Source: Lachnospiraceae bacterium UBA7182 (GTDB taxonomy: Bacteria > Bacillota > Clostridia > Lachnospirales > Lachnospiraceae). Taken from it: a stretch of 10,557 nucleotides of DNA. The stretch covers positions 1 through 10,557 of the forward strand of contig DKVI01000030.1 of NCBI GenBank assembly GCA_002491115.1, read 5' to 3'. Positions within the stretch are counted from its first letter, which is position 1; the number at the start of each line of letters is the position of its first letter. Below, piece by piece: positions 1 to 6,881 of the stretch. The notes beneath the pieces are model-generated. The model saw nothing but the letters and a program-made list of their open reading frames with translations. It was not told where the DNA came from and searched no databases. The translations under genes were made by a program, and so were the position numbers.

Positions 1-414
1 GATTTCTGACTGATCCTGCATCTCCTGAATTAATCGTGTTATGTGTAATTCGGGGTTCTGCCCCATAAATCGAAAAATATGTTTTCGAAGATAAAGCATC
101 ATGGCGCCTTCCGATACTTTTCCTTTTGACGGGGTACGTTGATAACGGATCTGTTCTGTACAGAGTTTTCCCTCTGTCAGCAGTGACAGACACTGAACGG
201 TTCCCATTGCAATACAGGACAGAGCCATATGCATTTCAACCGCCCGTACCGCCTGCATGATTTTCCTGCGGGCATGATTGTTTTCCACCTGCTCCAATGG
301 AGACAGTTCCGTTTTCTTCCGGTAATAATCCAGCCGTGGCATGTGCTTTGACCAGAAATGGTAACTGAATACTCTCATCTGTTGTTTCAGTTCACGGAAG
401 GTACATTCGATCCG
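1..414 (-). pseudogene. C-terminal fragment of IS4-like DDE transposase (runs off left edge)
   Basis: Read on the reverse strand from 414 down to the window edge, the frame stays open and begins RIECTFRELKQQ. E-x6-K spacing in this motif matches the end of the Y2R3E6K signature that carries the third catalytic acid of IS4-type transposases. It continues with SYHFWSK, a YYRKKTELSPLEQV segment, RTPSKGKVSEGAMM and LYLRKHIFRFM, which align block for block with the plus-strand fragment at 435-875. A TAA at 415-417 sits directly before RIE, so everything upstream, including the first two catalytic Asp residues, is missing and the piece cannot be active. It continues beyond position 1. The exact IS subgroup is not determined; membership of the IS4 superfamily is inferred from the motif and from familiarity with similar clostridial transposases. 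Confidence 0.75.
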
Positions 415-443
415 TTATACGAAAGTTCGTGTAACGGATCGAA
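406..443. repeat. 38-bp near-perfect palindrome at the transposase fragment junction
   Basis: The left arm TTCGATCCGTTATACGAA (406-423) and right arm TTCGTGTAACGGATCGAA (426-443) are reverse complements at 17 of 18 positions; the only exception is T418 against G431, a wobble in RNA. The two-base spacer is AG. Each arm carries the TAA-CGG-ATC-GAA codons that start one of the two transposase fragments. There is no T-run, so an intrinsic terminator is unlikely. The DNA match drops quickly outside the arms, although the two sides remain protein-level homologues. Confidence 0.9.
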
Positions 444-875
444 GCCATGTTCCGTGAGATGAAACAGTGTTTCGGCGGGGTTTGTTACCGTTTTTGGTCA
501 AAAGCAGTTCCGAAACTTGATTGTTACCGCAGGAAAACTGCTACTGACCCGTTGGAGATGGTAAAGAATGAGCGGGAACGTACAAAAATTCTGAAAACAC
601 TCAAAGCAATGGAAGGCTATGTTTTGTTCAGCAGTATTGCCATGGGGATTACCCAGATGCTGTGTTTAAAATATAAAGGAAAGATCCAGGTATCGGATTT
701 CAGATATCTGCGTACGCCTTCCCGCCAGGTAATGTCCGAGGCCAGTATGATGGAATATCTCCGTAGGAACTTATTCCGTTTTATGGCCCGACAGGAAGAA
801 TTAACCATAACTAAAATAATTTCCAGCAGGCAGGCTCCCTTTGAAACCGAGGAAATCGACCTGCTTATTAGCTAA
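435..875 (+). pseudogene. C-terminal fragment of IS4-like DDE transposase
   Basis: The frame opens right after a TAA at 432-434 and starts RIEAMFREMKQ, keeping the E-x6-K element of the IS4-type catalytic Glu motif. A first Met lies at 447, but no ribosome site is evident. The roughly 145 residues include CYRFWSKAVPKLDCYRRKT, a DPLEMVKNERER block, an IAMGITQMLCLKYKGK segment, RYLRTPSRQVMSEASMMEYL and RRNLFRFM, ending at a natural-looking stop at 873-875. The N-terminal half with the two catalytic Asp residues is absent. It is a diverged paralogue of the minus-strand fragment at 1-414, about half identical by eye, not a recent copy. It was probably left by an insertion sequence that rearranged beside the downstream defence operon. 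A short independent protein starting at 447 is possible but unlikely. Confidence 0.75.
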
Positions 876-1024
876 ACGAACTTTTGACTGACCAGAATAT
901 ATAAAGGCGCAGGATTTGACAAAATGTGACTACGCAGTCCTAGAGCTAACTGCACAATGTTACCGATTTTCCGGCACCTTAACAGGGCACATCGGGTGGA
1001 AGATCATATTCGGCTCTTAAAAAG

Positions 1025-1059
1025 ACATATTTTGCAGATATGTAGAAATCGTTTAAAAT
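1025..1059 (+). promoter_or_regulatory. Candidate rdrAB promoter with overlapping inverted repeat
   Basis: TTGCAG (1032-1037) and TAAAAT (1054-1059) are separated by 16 bp, a plausible but weak sigma-A promoter about 90 bp upstream of the rdrA start. An inverted repeat ACATAT (1025-1030) / ATATGT (1038-1043) with a 7-bp centre straddles the -35 element and could be a repressor site, though arms of 6 bp can occur by chance in AT-rich DNA. The rest of 876-1150 is non-coding. It has a TTGACA at 916-921 without a convincing -10 partner, and no terminator was seen. Confidence 0.35.
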
Positions 1060-1134
1060 TTATGTCGAAAAGGATAGAAATACACAAAGAGGTGTGATAG
1101 GATTACCCCAGACAGGCTCTTTTTACACAGGACA

Positions 1135-1143
1135 AAGGAGGGG
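1135..1143 (+). promoter_or_regulatory. Strong ribosome binding site fixing the rdrA start
   Basis: AAGGAGGGG lies 7 nt before the ATG at 1151. The same frame is open upstream to a GTG at 1094, giving 19 extra residues (from MIGLPQTG to RRGSA), but that GTG lacks comparable spacing to a strong site and the Shine-Dalgarno itself lies inside the extension. ATG 1151 is therefore preferred. Confidence 0.8.
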
Positions 1144-1150
1144 ATCTGCC

Positions 1151-3865
1151 ATGTCAGAGATTACGATTGTAAAAGGCGCAGAATTTAAGATCGCCGTAGA
1201 GGAAAAAGTAACAGAGGCCAATGTATTTCTGAAAGAGTACAGGCGGGCAGCCGTCATGCTGGATGACATTGCAGGTGCGTCTGCAAAGGCTGTGTCTGCA
1301 AAAAAAGCGTCCGGGAAAGAAGAATGGACATGGAAGCAACAGGATTTTGAAAACAATATCATTGCTTTTTGCGGAGAGCGGGGCGAAGGAAAGAGCAGCG
1401 CCATGACAACTTTTGTCAATTTGGTGCATACAAAAGAAAACAAAGATCATGAGATTTTTTCGGACTGTACACATTTAAAAGCTGTGTATTTTTCGGAACC
1501 GCTTCTGATTGATCCTTCTCAGTTTGACGATGTTCATAATGTACTTGATATTGTGCTGGCAAGGATCTTTCAGAATTTCTATGAACGCTACAGCAGGGAC
1601 AATCAGTGCGTGGATGAAAAGACCAGGGAAAATCTTCTGAGCCGGTTTCAGACGGTCTATCGTTACGTTTCCCTCATCAACAATCAGAAACAGATGTTGG
1701 ACGACGAGTTTGATTATGAGGGAAATATCACCAAACTGATTAAGCTGGGGGAGAGCACCAATCTGAAAAAAGAACTGGTAAAGTTAATCGAAGATTACCT
1801 GAATTTTATGAATGGACCGAAGGAACAACAGATGCTGGTTCTTGCGATTGATGATCTGGATCTGTGCAGTGGAAACGCTTATAAAATGGCGGAGCAGATC
1901 CGCAAATACCTGATCATTCCGCAGGTGGCGATTGTAATCAGCGTCCGAATCGAGCAGCTGGAGCTTTGCATCCGCGAGAAGAATCAGAAAGATTTTCAGG
2001 AGCTTTATAAAAACAGGGATGAGCAGCTTCTGGGACAGCTTAATCGGGAGATCCAGATCATGGCGGAACGGTATGTGGCAAAACTGATTCCGAACCAGAG
2101 ACGGATCTATCTTCCGAAGGTGCAGAGATTTGATGAGGTACATATTGTTTATAAAAATGATTATGAAGGTGAGGCGCTGTGGGATTCTGCTGTCTCGAAA
2201 ACCTTTGCTGTCGCCATGCTGGATCTGATTTATAAGAAAACAGGCATGTGCTTTCTGCCGGAGGAGGATGGTACCAGCTATTTGCTGCCTGATAATTTGC
2301 GGGATATGATCAGCTGGGTGACCATGCTGGTGAATCTGAAGAACCCGGAAGGAAGGGATGAGGTCTATCTTGAAAACATTGAGGAGTTTGGGCGGTATTT
2401 CCGGAGACAAAATATTGGGGACGGCCTGAAACTGTACGATGGTCTGACGCTTCAGGATATGGCGTATATGGATGCTTTTCACCTTCATATTACGGCGAAG
2501 AGGATTCTGGGACAGATTTTTTGTGAAGCAACAGGCCAGAACAGTATGGCATATGAAATGTCTGTGCCTGACCGGCCGGACAGCTACTTCCAGGTTATCC
2601 GGTGGTTTGAGCTCCTTGCAAAAAATCTGGTGGATAAACGTAAGGAGGCGTATGTTTATCGGCTGCGCATTCTGTATACCATAAAGATGAATGAGCTTTT
2701 AAGAAAGCAGAAGTTGGATGGGATTACACAGTTTATCAATGGATATCTTTGGGGACCGTACTTTTCCAATCTGTTGCCTGCCCAGCAGGGTTCCAATATG
2801 GATCGGTCCCGTTTTGTGATTGAGACATTTCAGAGCTTCAATAAAATTCTGGAAAAAATAAACCGCAGTGCGCCTGGTCTGGAAGCCCCTGAGTTCGGAA
2901 AACCTTTCCGTGTGCGGCATATCGCGCATGACAAGAACCGGAAGGATTATATCAGGGCGTGGATTTTGCTGGGTCTGCTTTCCAATGTATTTGCTATGAA
3001 TAATACGCAGACGGTCTATTGTTTTGATACCACTATCATCTTTGATAATAATATCACATATTATTACAGCCACATCAGTCTGGAGAATTATATGGTTGGT
3101 TTGTGTAATCTGGAGGATCTCTACCGGAAAGTCAATATGGGTATGTTGGGCATAGATGAAAAAGAGTTTCAGGAAGTTGTTGAAACGATTAAAGAAAGCA
3201 ATCCGGAAAAAACAGTATATGCCAGGAAAATCGTTGCCAATTTGGATCTGACATTGGGTCTGAAAGATTATTGGTATGAGCATCGGGATTACAGAAGCAG
3301 CACGGAGGGCGAGACAGACCGAAGCCGGAAACTGGCAGGGCAGTTTTTTGATAATATAGATGCTTATATGGAGCATTGCAGAGTGGAATATTCTAAAGGA
3401 AAATGGGGGCTTTTTTCCTTCGGTGAAAATGCGCCTGTAATTGATATCAGTACTTTGTATGCTGAGCTTTTTGATATCAGTATACAGAACATTCAGTTTC
3501 GGAAAGATGCAGAGGAAAATCTGAAAATCGAAAACGCGGTGGCGGCATTCCGAAAGAAGCTGACAGAGATTCCGGTTCCGTCTGTTTCGGAAGAAGCGGA
3601 TGCTTCTACGTTTTTGCGAAACTGGTCTGCTGAAAACGTGAAACGCAATCTGGATCTTCTTGCCTCCAAAGTGCAGTGGTACCGGGGAAATAACCACAAA
3701 GGCCCTGATGGACTGGATGTGGAAGAGCTGTGCAAACTGTACGGCAGCGTCGAGCGGATCTATCTGCAGAACAAAAATGATAAAATCACGCAGGAGATGC
3801 ATGAAAAATACAAGAGGCTTGTGGAAGTTCAGGCAGAGATCAAGAGGTATCCGAATGGACATTGA
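1151..3865 (+). CDS. rdrA: RdrA-like P-loop ATPase of a RADAR anti-phage system
   Basis: A 904-residue cytoplasmic protein with no signal peptide or membrane segment. Seen directly: Walker A GERGEGKS at residues 75-82; Walker B LVLAIDDLD at 229-237, followed by an IVISVR strand ending at Arg266; and a long mixed helical C-terminal region of about 600 residues with no motif I can name. In known RADAR systems RdrA is a large AAA+-type ATPase that assembles into rings and works with the deaminase RdrB. The identification rests on this ATPase of about 900 residues with an early GxxGxGKS, directly followed by a large deaminase whose ATG (3855) overlaps the stop codon here by 11 nt, which implies translational coupling. 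No frameshift or missing motif is seen. The alternative is an unrelated STAND/KAP-like NTPase, made less likely by the partner gene. Confidence 0.85.
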   Translation: MSEITIVKGAEFKIAVEEKVTEANVFLKEYRRAAVMLDDIAGASAKAVSAKKASGKEEWTWKQQDFENNIIAFCGERGEGKSSAMTTFVNLVHTKENKDHEIFSDCTHLKAVYFSEPLLIDPSQFDDVHNVLDIVLARIFQNFYERYSRDNQCVDEKTRENLLSRFQTVYRYVSLINNQKQMLDDEFDYEGNITKLIKLGESTNLKKELVKLIEDYLNFMNGPKEQQMLVLAIDDLDLCSGNAYKMAEQIRKYLIIPQVAIVISVRIEQLELCIREKNQKDFQELYKNRDEQLLGQLNREIQIMAERYVAKLIPNQRRIYLPKVQRFDEVHIVYKNDYEGEALWDSAVSKTFAVAMLDLIYKKTGMCFLPEEDGTSYLLPDNLRDMISWVTMLVNLKNPEGRDEVYLENIEEFGRYFRRQNIGDGLKLYDGLTLQDMAYMDAFHLHITAKRILGQIFCEATGQNSMAYEMSVPDRPDSYFQVIRWFELLAKNLVDKRKEAYVYRLRILYTIKMNELLRKQKLDGITQFINGYLWGPYFSNLLPAQQGSNMDRSRFVIETFQSFNKILEKINRSAPGLEAPEFGKPFRVRHIAHDKNRKDYIRAWILLGLLSNVFAMNNTQTVYCFDTTIIFDNNITYYYSHISLENYMVGLCNLEDLYRKVNMGMLGIDEKEFQEVVETIKESNPEKTVYARKIVANLDLTLGLKDYWYEHRDYRSSTEGETDRSRKLAGQFFDNIDAYMEHCRVEYSKGKWGLFSFGENAPVIDISTLYAELFDISIQNIQFRKDAEENLKIENAVAAFRKKLTEIPVPSVSEEADASTFLRNWSAENVKRNLDLLASKVQWYRGNNHKGPDGLDVEELCKLYGSVERIYLQNKNDKITQEMHEKYKRLVEVQAEIKRYPNGH

Positions 3866-6395
3866 GAAAGGGAATCTGGAGACCTTATTTCTGAAAATTC
3901 CATATGACAGGATCACTGCGGGCCGTCGTCTGTCCGGCCGTCCGCATGATTACCGGACGGTAGACGAAGGGCTGTATATGCAGTATTCGCAGAGTGCTTT
4001 CCCGAATTATTCGGAGGATGAGAGGCGCAATCATTATCAGAAACTTTTACAGGATATGTCGGATAATCCAGAGGGAAACCCCAGTGTATTCCGGTTTATT
4101 ATGAATATTGCCGGGAAGCTGCTTTTATATGACGGAAACGAGATCACCTGTCGGTTTGATGAACTGCTGCGGTGGCGTGAAATTTCTTTCCAGCTGGGAC
4201 AGGATTTTTTCACCTGTGCCTGTCTGGCTGCCCATGATCTGGAGCGGGGCCGCGTCTCCCGGGATTTTTCCTGGCTTCCGATCATCCGCAGCGATGACAG
4301 CCGTCTGCATAATATTCTGAAACGGGGAATGGCAGAGAACCATTTTCATCTGGCCGGCTCTACGAAAATCTTTGAACTGAACTGGGTGTGTCTGATGAAC
4401 CTGATTGATGGGAGACTTCATGATTTTCGAAAGCTTTCAAATGCACTGCAGACTCACCTTGCAGACCGGGTGCAGGACCAGAAAGGGAAAGAAAGCTTCT
4501 ATGCAGAATGTCAGAGAGCGGCTCTCTGCCGGGTTTATCTTTTTGCAGTATTAAAAAAAGACGCGGCGTTGAAGGAAAAAACCCGGGAGCTTCTGAACAA
4601 AGTCGAAAGAGGATGTCCTGTGGAAATGCTGGTAGCTGAGATTCAGGATCAGATTGTGCTGGCAAAGCATCTGTACGGCGCAAAAACAGATGGCAGGCAT
4701 ATCCTGGATTATGCTTTTGAAAAGGATATGCCAGACAGCAACGACAGAGAATGCTATCTTCTCGCAGGGGAGCGGCGGTTTCTATATGAGTGTTATCAGG
4801 CATCGGTGTCTGATACATGGAAAAGACGGGAAAAGAACCTGTTCTATGTCTATCTGTCCATCCGCACCCACTTTCGGGGAGAACTGATACAGATCAACCG
4901 ACAGGTGGGTTTTGCGAATTTCAGCAACTATCAGGAGCGAAAGGAAATCTTTATTGAAGGCCAGAAGGAGTATGAGGCGGAGCTGATCCGGCTGGCATTG
5001 AATGAAACCATGCGGAAACAGAATATCGTTTCGCTGGAAGCCCGCATCTGCCCGAAGAAAAAAGCTTCGGAACTGTATAAAACAATCCGGAAAAATCAGA
5101 GCATTGCTACGGGACCCGGCGGCGAGCCGGGACCGGCGGACAGAGTTACTTATGTGCTGCACTTTCCCAAAATAAAAGATACAAAATTCTGTCCTGGTAT
5201 TCCCAGAAATCAGAATGTACGTCGGACGACGAGAAAGCAGTCCCGAAGTATCGCTGCGCTACTGGAAAAAAATACGGGTGTCAATGAAAAAATCCGGGGA
5301 ATTGATGCATGTTCCAGTGAGATTAACTGCCGTCCGGAGGTTTTCGGCCAAGCATTCCGCTATCTGTTGGATCTGGAATTTACATGCAGAAGGGAAGGCG
5401 TGAATATTTCCAGGAGGGAGATGACCCGAACGAGGCTGCATGCCACTTATCATGCAGGGGAGGATTTTCTTGATCTGGTGGACGGATTGCGCGCCATCGA
5501 TGAAGCGATTTTATTCTGCGGTCTTAAAAGAGGCAGCCGGATCGGACATGGACTTGCACTTGGGATCAGCCCCTGTGAATATTACAAATATAAAGGCTAT
5601 AAGCTGGTTCTTCCCAAACAGGTTCTGCTGGATGATATTGTCTGGATGCTGATTAAAACGGATGAGATGGGTTGCACCATGGACAGCAGGCTGCGGGCGG
5701 AGTTAAAAGAGCGATATTACAGTCTCTATGAAGAAATCTATCAGGAATATGTGCCGGACCGGCAGAAAGCTTCTGTGATGGACTATTACCAGAGCTGGAA
5801 GCTGCGGGGCGATGATCCGGAAGTGTACCGGCTGGACGGCGGACTTTTCCTGGACAGGCTTGAAAGGAGAGCGCTTTACGGATGGGACCGGTATGCATTC
5901 AATGATAAGATCGGAAATAGCATTCGAAAGGCAAAATGTTGCAAGGATTTGTATTTTGCCTATCATTATAATAAAAAAGTCCGGGAAACCGGAGAGGAGC
6001 GCACAGAACTTAAGGTAGACCAGAGGTATGCGGATATTGTCTGGCAGCTTCAGGAAAAGATGATCCGGCGTCTCGTGCAGGAGGGGATCGGCATTGAGAC
6101 AAATCCGTCCTCCAATTATCTGATCGGTACAATTCGAAAATATGAAGAACATCCGATTCTGCGGTTCAATTCCAGAAAGCTAAAAAAGACGCCGCCGAAC
6201 AGTTCTCTTCATGTATCCATCAACACGGATGATCAGGGCGTCTTTGATACTCTGCTGGAAAATGAATATGCACTCATGGCTCTGGCTCTCAAAAAGGCAA
6301 AGGACACGGATCATGAGCCGCTGTACGACATCGAAGATATTTATGAGTGGATCGACTATGTGCGCCGGATGGGGTTGGAGCAGATATTTGTATGA
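3855..6395 (+). CDS. rdrB: RdrB-like adenosine deaminase of a RADAR anti-phage system
   Basis: An 846-residue protein from ATG 3855 (MDIEKGNLET), preceded by AAGAGG at 3842-3847. The same frame is open further upstream inside rdrA, but that stretch is compositionally noise (Cys/Arg/Met rich), so 3855 is chosen. Metal-dependent adenosine deaminase landmarks appear in order: HFHLAGS with the His-x-His pair H163/H165; HAGE at 533-536; RIGHG with H565; an IETNPSSN loop at 747-754; and SINTDD with D792/D793. All expected zinc ligands and catalytic residues appear intact. The HxH-to-HAGE distance, about 370 residues, is far greater than the roughly 200 of ordinary adenosine deaminases, so large insertions are present, including a GPGGEPGP turn near 420-427 and an Arg/Lys-rich stretch near 445-465. 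RdrB proteins are known to form large cage-like assemblies that deaminate adenosine in RNA or nucleotides during phage infection. It is not a purine-salvage enzyme, judging by size and partner. Confidence 0.88.
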   Translation: MDIEKGNLETLFLKIPYDRITAGRRLSGRPHDYRTVDEGLYMQYSQSAFPNYSEDERRNHYQKLLQDMSDNPEGNPSVFRFIMNIAGKLLLYDGNEITCRFDELLRWREISFQLGQDFFTCACLAAHDLERGRVSRDFSWLPIIRSDDSRLHNILKRGMAENHFHLAGSTKIFELNWVCLMNLIDGRLHDFRKLSNALQTHLADRVQDQKGKESFYAECQRAALCRVYLFAVLKKDAALKEKTRELLNKVERGCPVEMLVAEIQDQIVLAKHLYGAKTDGRHILDYAFEKDMPDSNDRECYLLAGERRFLYECYQASVSDTWKRREKNLFYVYLSIRTHFRGELIQINRQVGFANFSNYQERKEIFIEGQKEYEAELIRLALNETMRKQNIVSLEARICPKKKASELYKTIRKNQSIATGPGGEPGPADRVTYVLHFPKIKDTKFCPGIPRNQNVRRTTRKQSRSIAALLEKNTGVNEKIRGIDACSSEINCRPEVFGQAFRYLLDLEFTCRREGVNISRREMTRTRLHATYHAGEDFLDLVDGLRAIDEAILFCGLKRGSRIGHGLALGISPCEYYKYKGYKLVLPKQVLLDDIVWMLIKTDEMGCTMDSRLRAELKERYYSLYEEIYQEYVPDRQKASVMDYYQSWKLRGDDPEVYRLDGGLFLDRLERRALYGWDRYAFNDKIGNSIRKAKCCKDLYFAYHYNKKVRETGEERTELKVDQRYADIVWQLQEKMIRRLVQEGIGIETNPSSNYLIGTIRKYEEHPILRFNSRKLKKTPPNSSLHVSINTDDQGVFDTLLENEYALMALALKKAKDTDHEPLYDIEDIYEWIDYVRRMGLEQIFV

Positions 6396-6401
6396 GTCCT
6401 G

Positions 6402-6445
6402 TTGAAATTTTATAATGTACTTGGTATAATAAATATACTTGATAC
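6402..6445 (+). promoter_or_regulatory. Promoter of the HxlR/UvrA-like operon with tandem operator-like repeats
   Basis: TTGAAA (6402-6407) and a perfect TATAAT (6425-6430) are spaced by exactly 17 bp, seven bases after the rdrB stop. TACTTGGTAT (6418-6427) and TACTTGATAC (6436-6445) match at 8 of 10 positions with an 18-bp period, and GTATA/TATAC (6424-6428, 6434-6438) forms a small palindrome between them. They overlap the -10 and the expected transcription start. HxlR proteins commonly autoregulate through such repeats, so this is a plausible operator; the binding is inferred. Confidence 0.7.
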
Positions 6446-6486
6446 AGAAAGTGCAAATTGTCAATGGTATTTGCAGGAGATTATCG

Positions 6487-6876
6487 ATGGAACAGGTAAT
6501 GACATATGATGAATTTTTGGAGAGAGTGCATGAGGGCATTGTAACGCCGTCGGGCAACTGCCCGGTTACGCCACTCCTCTTGATGTTGCAGGGCAAGTGG
6601 AAAAACCAGGTAATCTATGAGCTGTGCGTTAAAGAGCCAATGCGATTTGGAGAGTTAAAGAAAAATCTGGGAAGTATCACCAATACTATGCTGACTTCAA
6701 CCCTGCGTGAGCTGGAGGAGGACGGGCTAATTAAAAGAGAACAGTTCAATGAAATTCCGCCTCATGTGGAATATTCCTTTACTGAAAAGGGACGGGACCT
6801 GACGCCGATTTTTTATGCGATTATGAATTGGGGCTTCAAATACGAAGCGGATAACGGGAAGCAGAAACAGGGGTAA
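6487..6876 (+). CDS. HxlR-family winged-helix transcriptional regulator
   Basis: A 129-residue protein from ATG 6487, chosen because AGGAG at 6475-6479 lies 7 nt upstream; a longer in-frame opening from 6439 lacks a ribosome site. The fold is the usual single HxlR domain: CPVTPLLLMLQGKWKNQVIY at 25-44 (helix 1 with the GKW motif), RFGELKKNLGSITNTMLTST at 53-72 (helix-turn-helix), LRELEEDGLIKRE at 73-85, a wing around PPHVEYSFTEKG (91-102), and a C-terminal dimerisation helix. Cys25 sits where redox- or electrophile-sensing members such as YodB and HypR carry a sensor cysteine, so thiol sensing is possible but not shown. It is followed after 5 nt by the UvrA-like gene and very probably controls that operon through the repeats at 6418-6445. 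Confidence 0.92.
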   Translation: MEQVMTYDEFLERVHEGIVTPSGNCPVTPLLLMLQGKWKNQVIYELCVKEPMRFGELKKNLGSITNTMLTSTLRELEEDGLIKREQFNEIPPHVEYSFTEKGRDLTPIFYAIMNWGFKYEADNGKQKQG

Positions 6877-6881
6877 AAAGC

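Noticed and set aside
406..443. Palindrome resembling a loxP-like recombination site (contains TTATACGAA)
   Set aside because: In loxP the arms face the spacer with the TATA ends inward. Here the order is reversed and the spacer is only 2 bp, so the likeness is short and probably accidental.
928..939. Inverted repeat GACT-ACGC-AGTC in the leader upstream of rdrA
   Set aside because: The arms are only 4 bp. I considered it as an IS end or attachment site, but no matching copy was seen elsewhere in the window.
3660..3854. Upstream extension of the rdrB reading frame inside rdrA
   Set aside because: The 65 extra residues are Cys/Arg/Met-rich out-of-frame translation of rdrA, and a ribosome site precedes the ATG at 3855.
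2699..3916. Long open frame of about 405 codons on the minus strand across rdrA
   Set aside because: It is antisense to a well-supported gene, has no recognisable motifs and no ribosome site of note; it looks like a shadow of rdrA codon usage.
5114..5130. GC-rich hairpin (CCCGGC / GCCGGG) inside rdrB
   Set aside because: It is short, lies within a conserved reading frame encoding Gly/Pro residues, and has no T-run, so there is no reason to call a terminator or RNA element.
6411..6416. First TATAAT after rdrB as the -10 element
   Set aside because: It lies only 3 bp from the TTGAAA at 6402-6407 and has no other good -35. The TATAAT at 6425-6430 has ideal 17-bp spacing.
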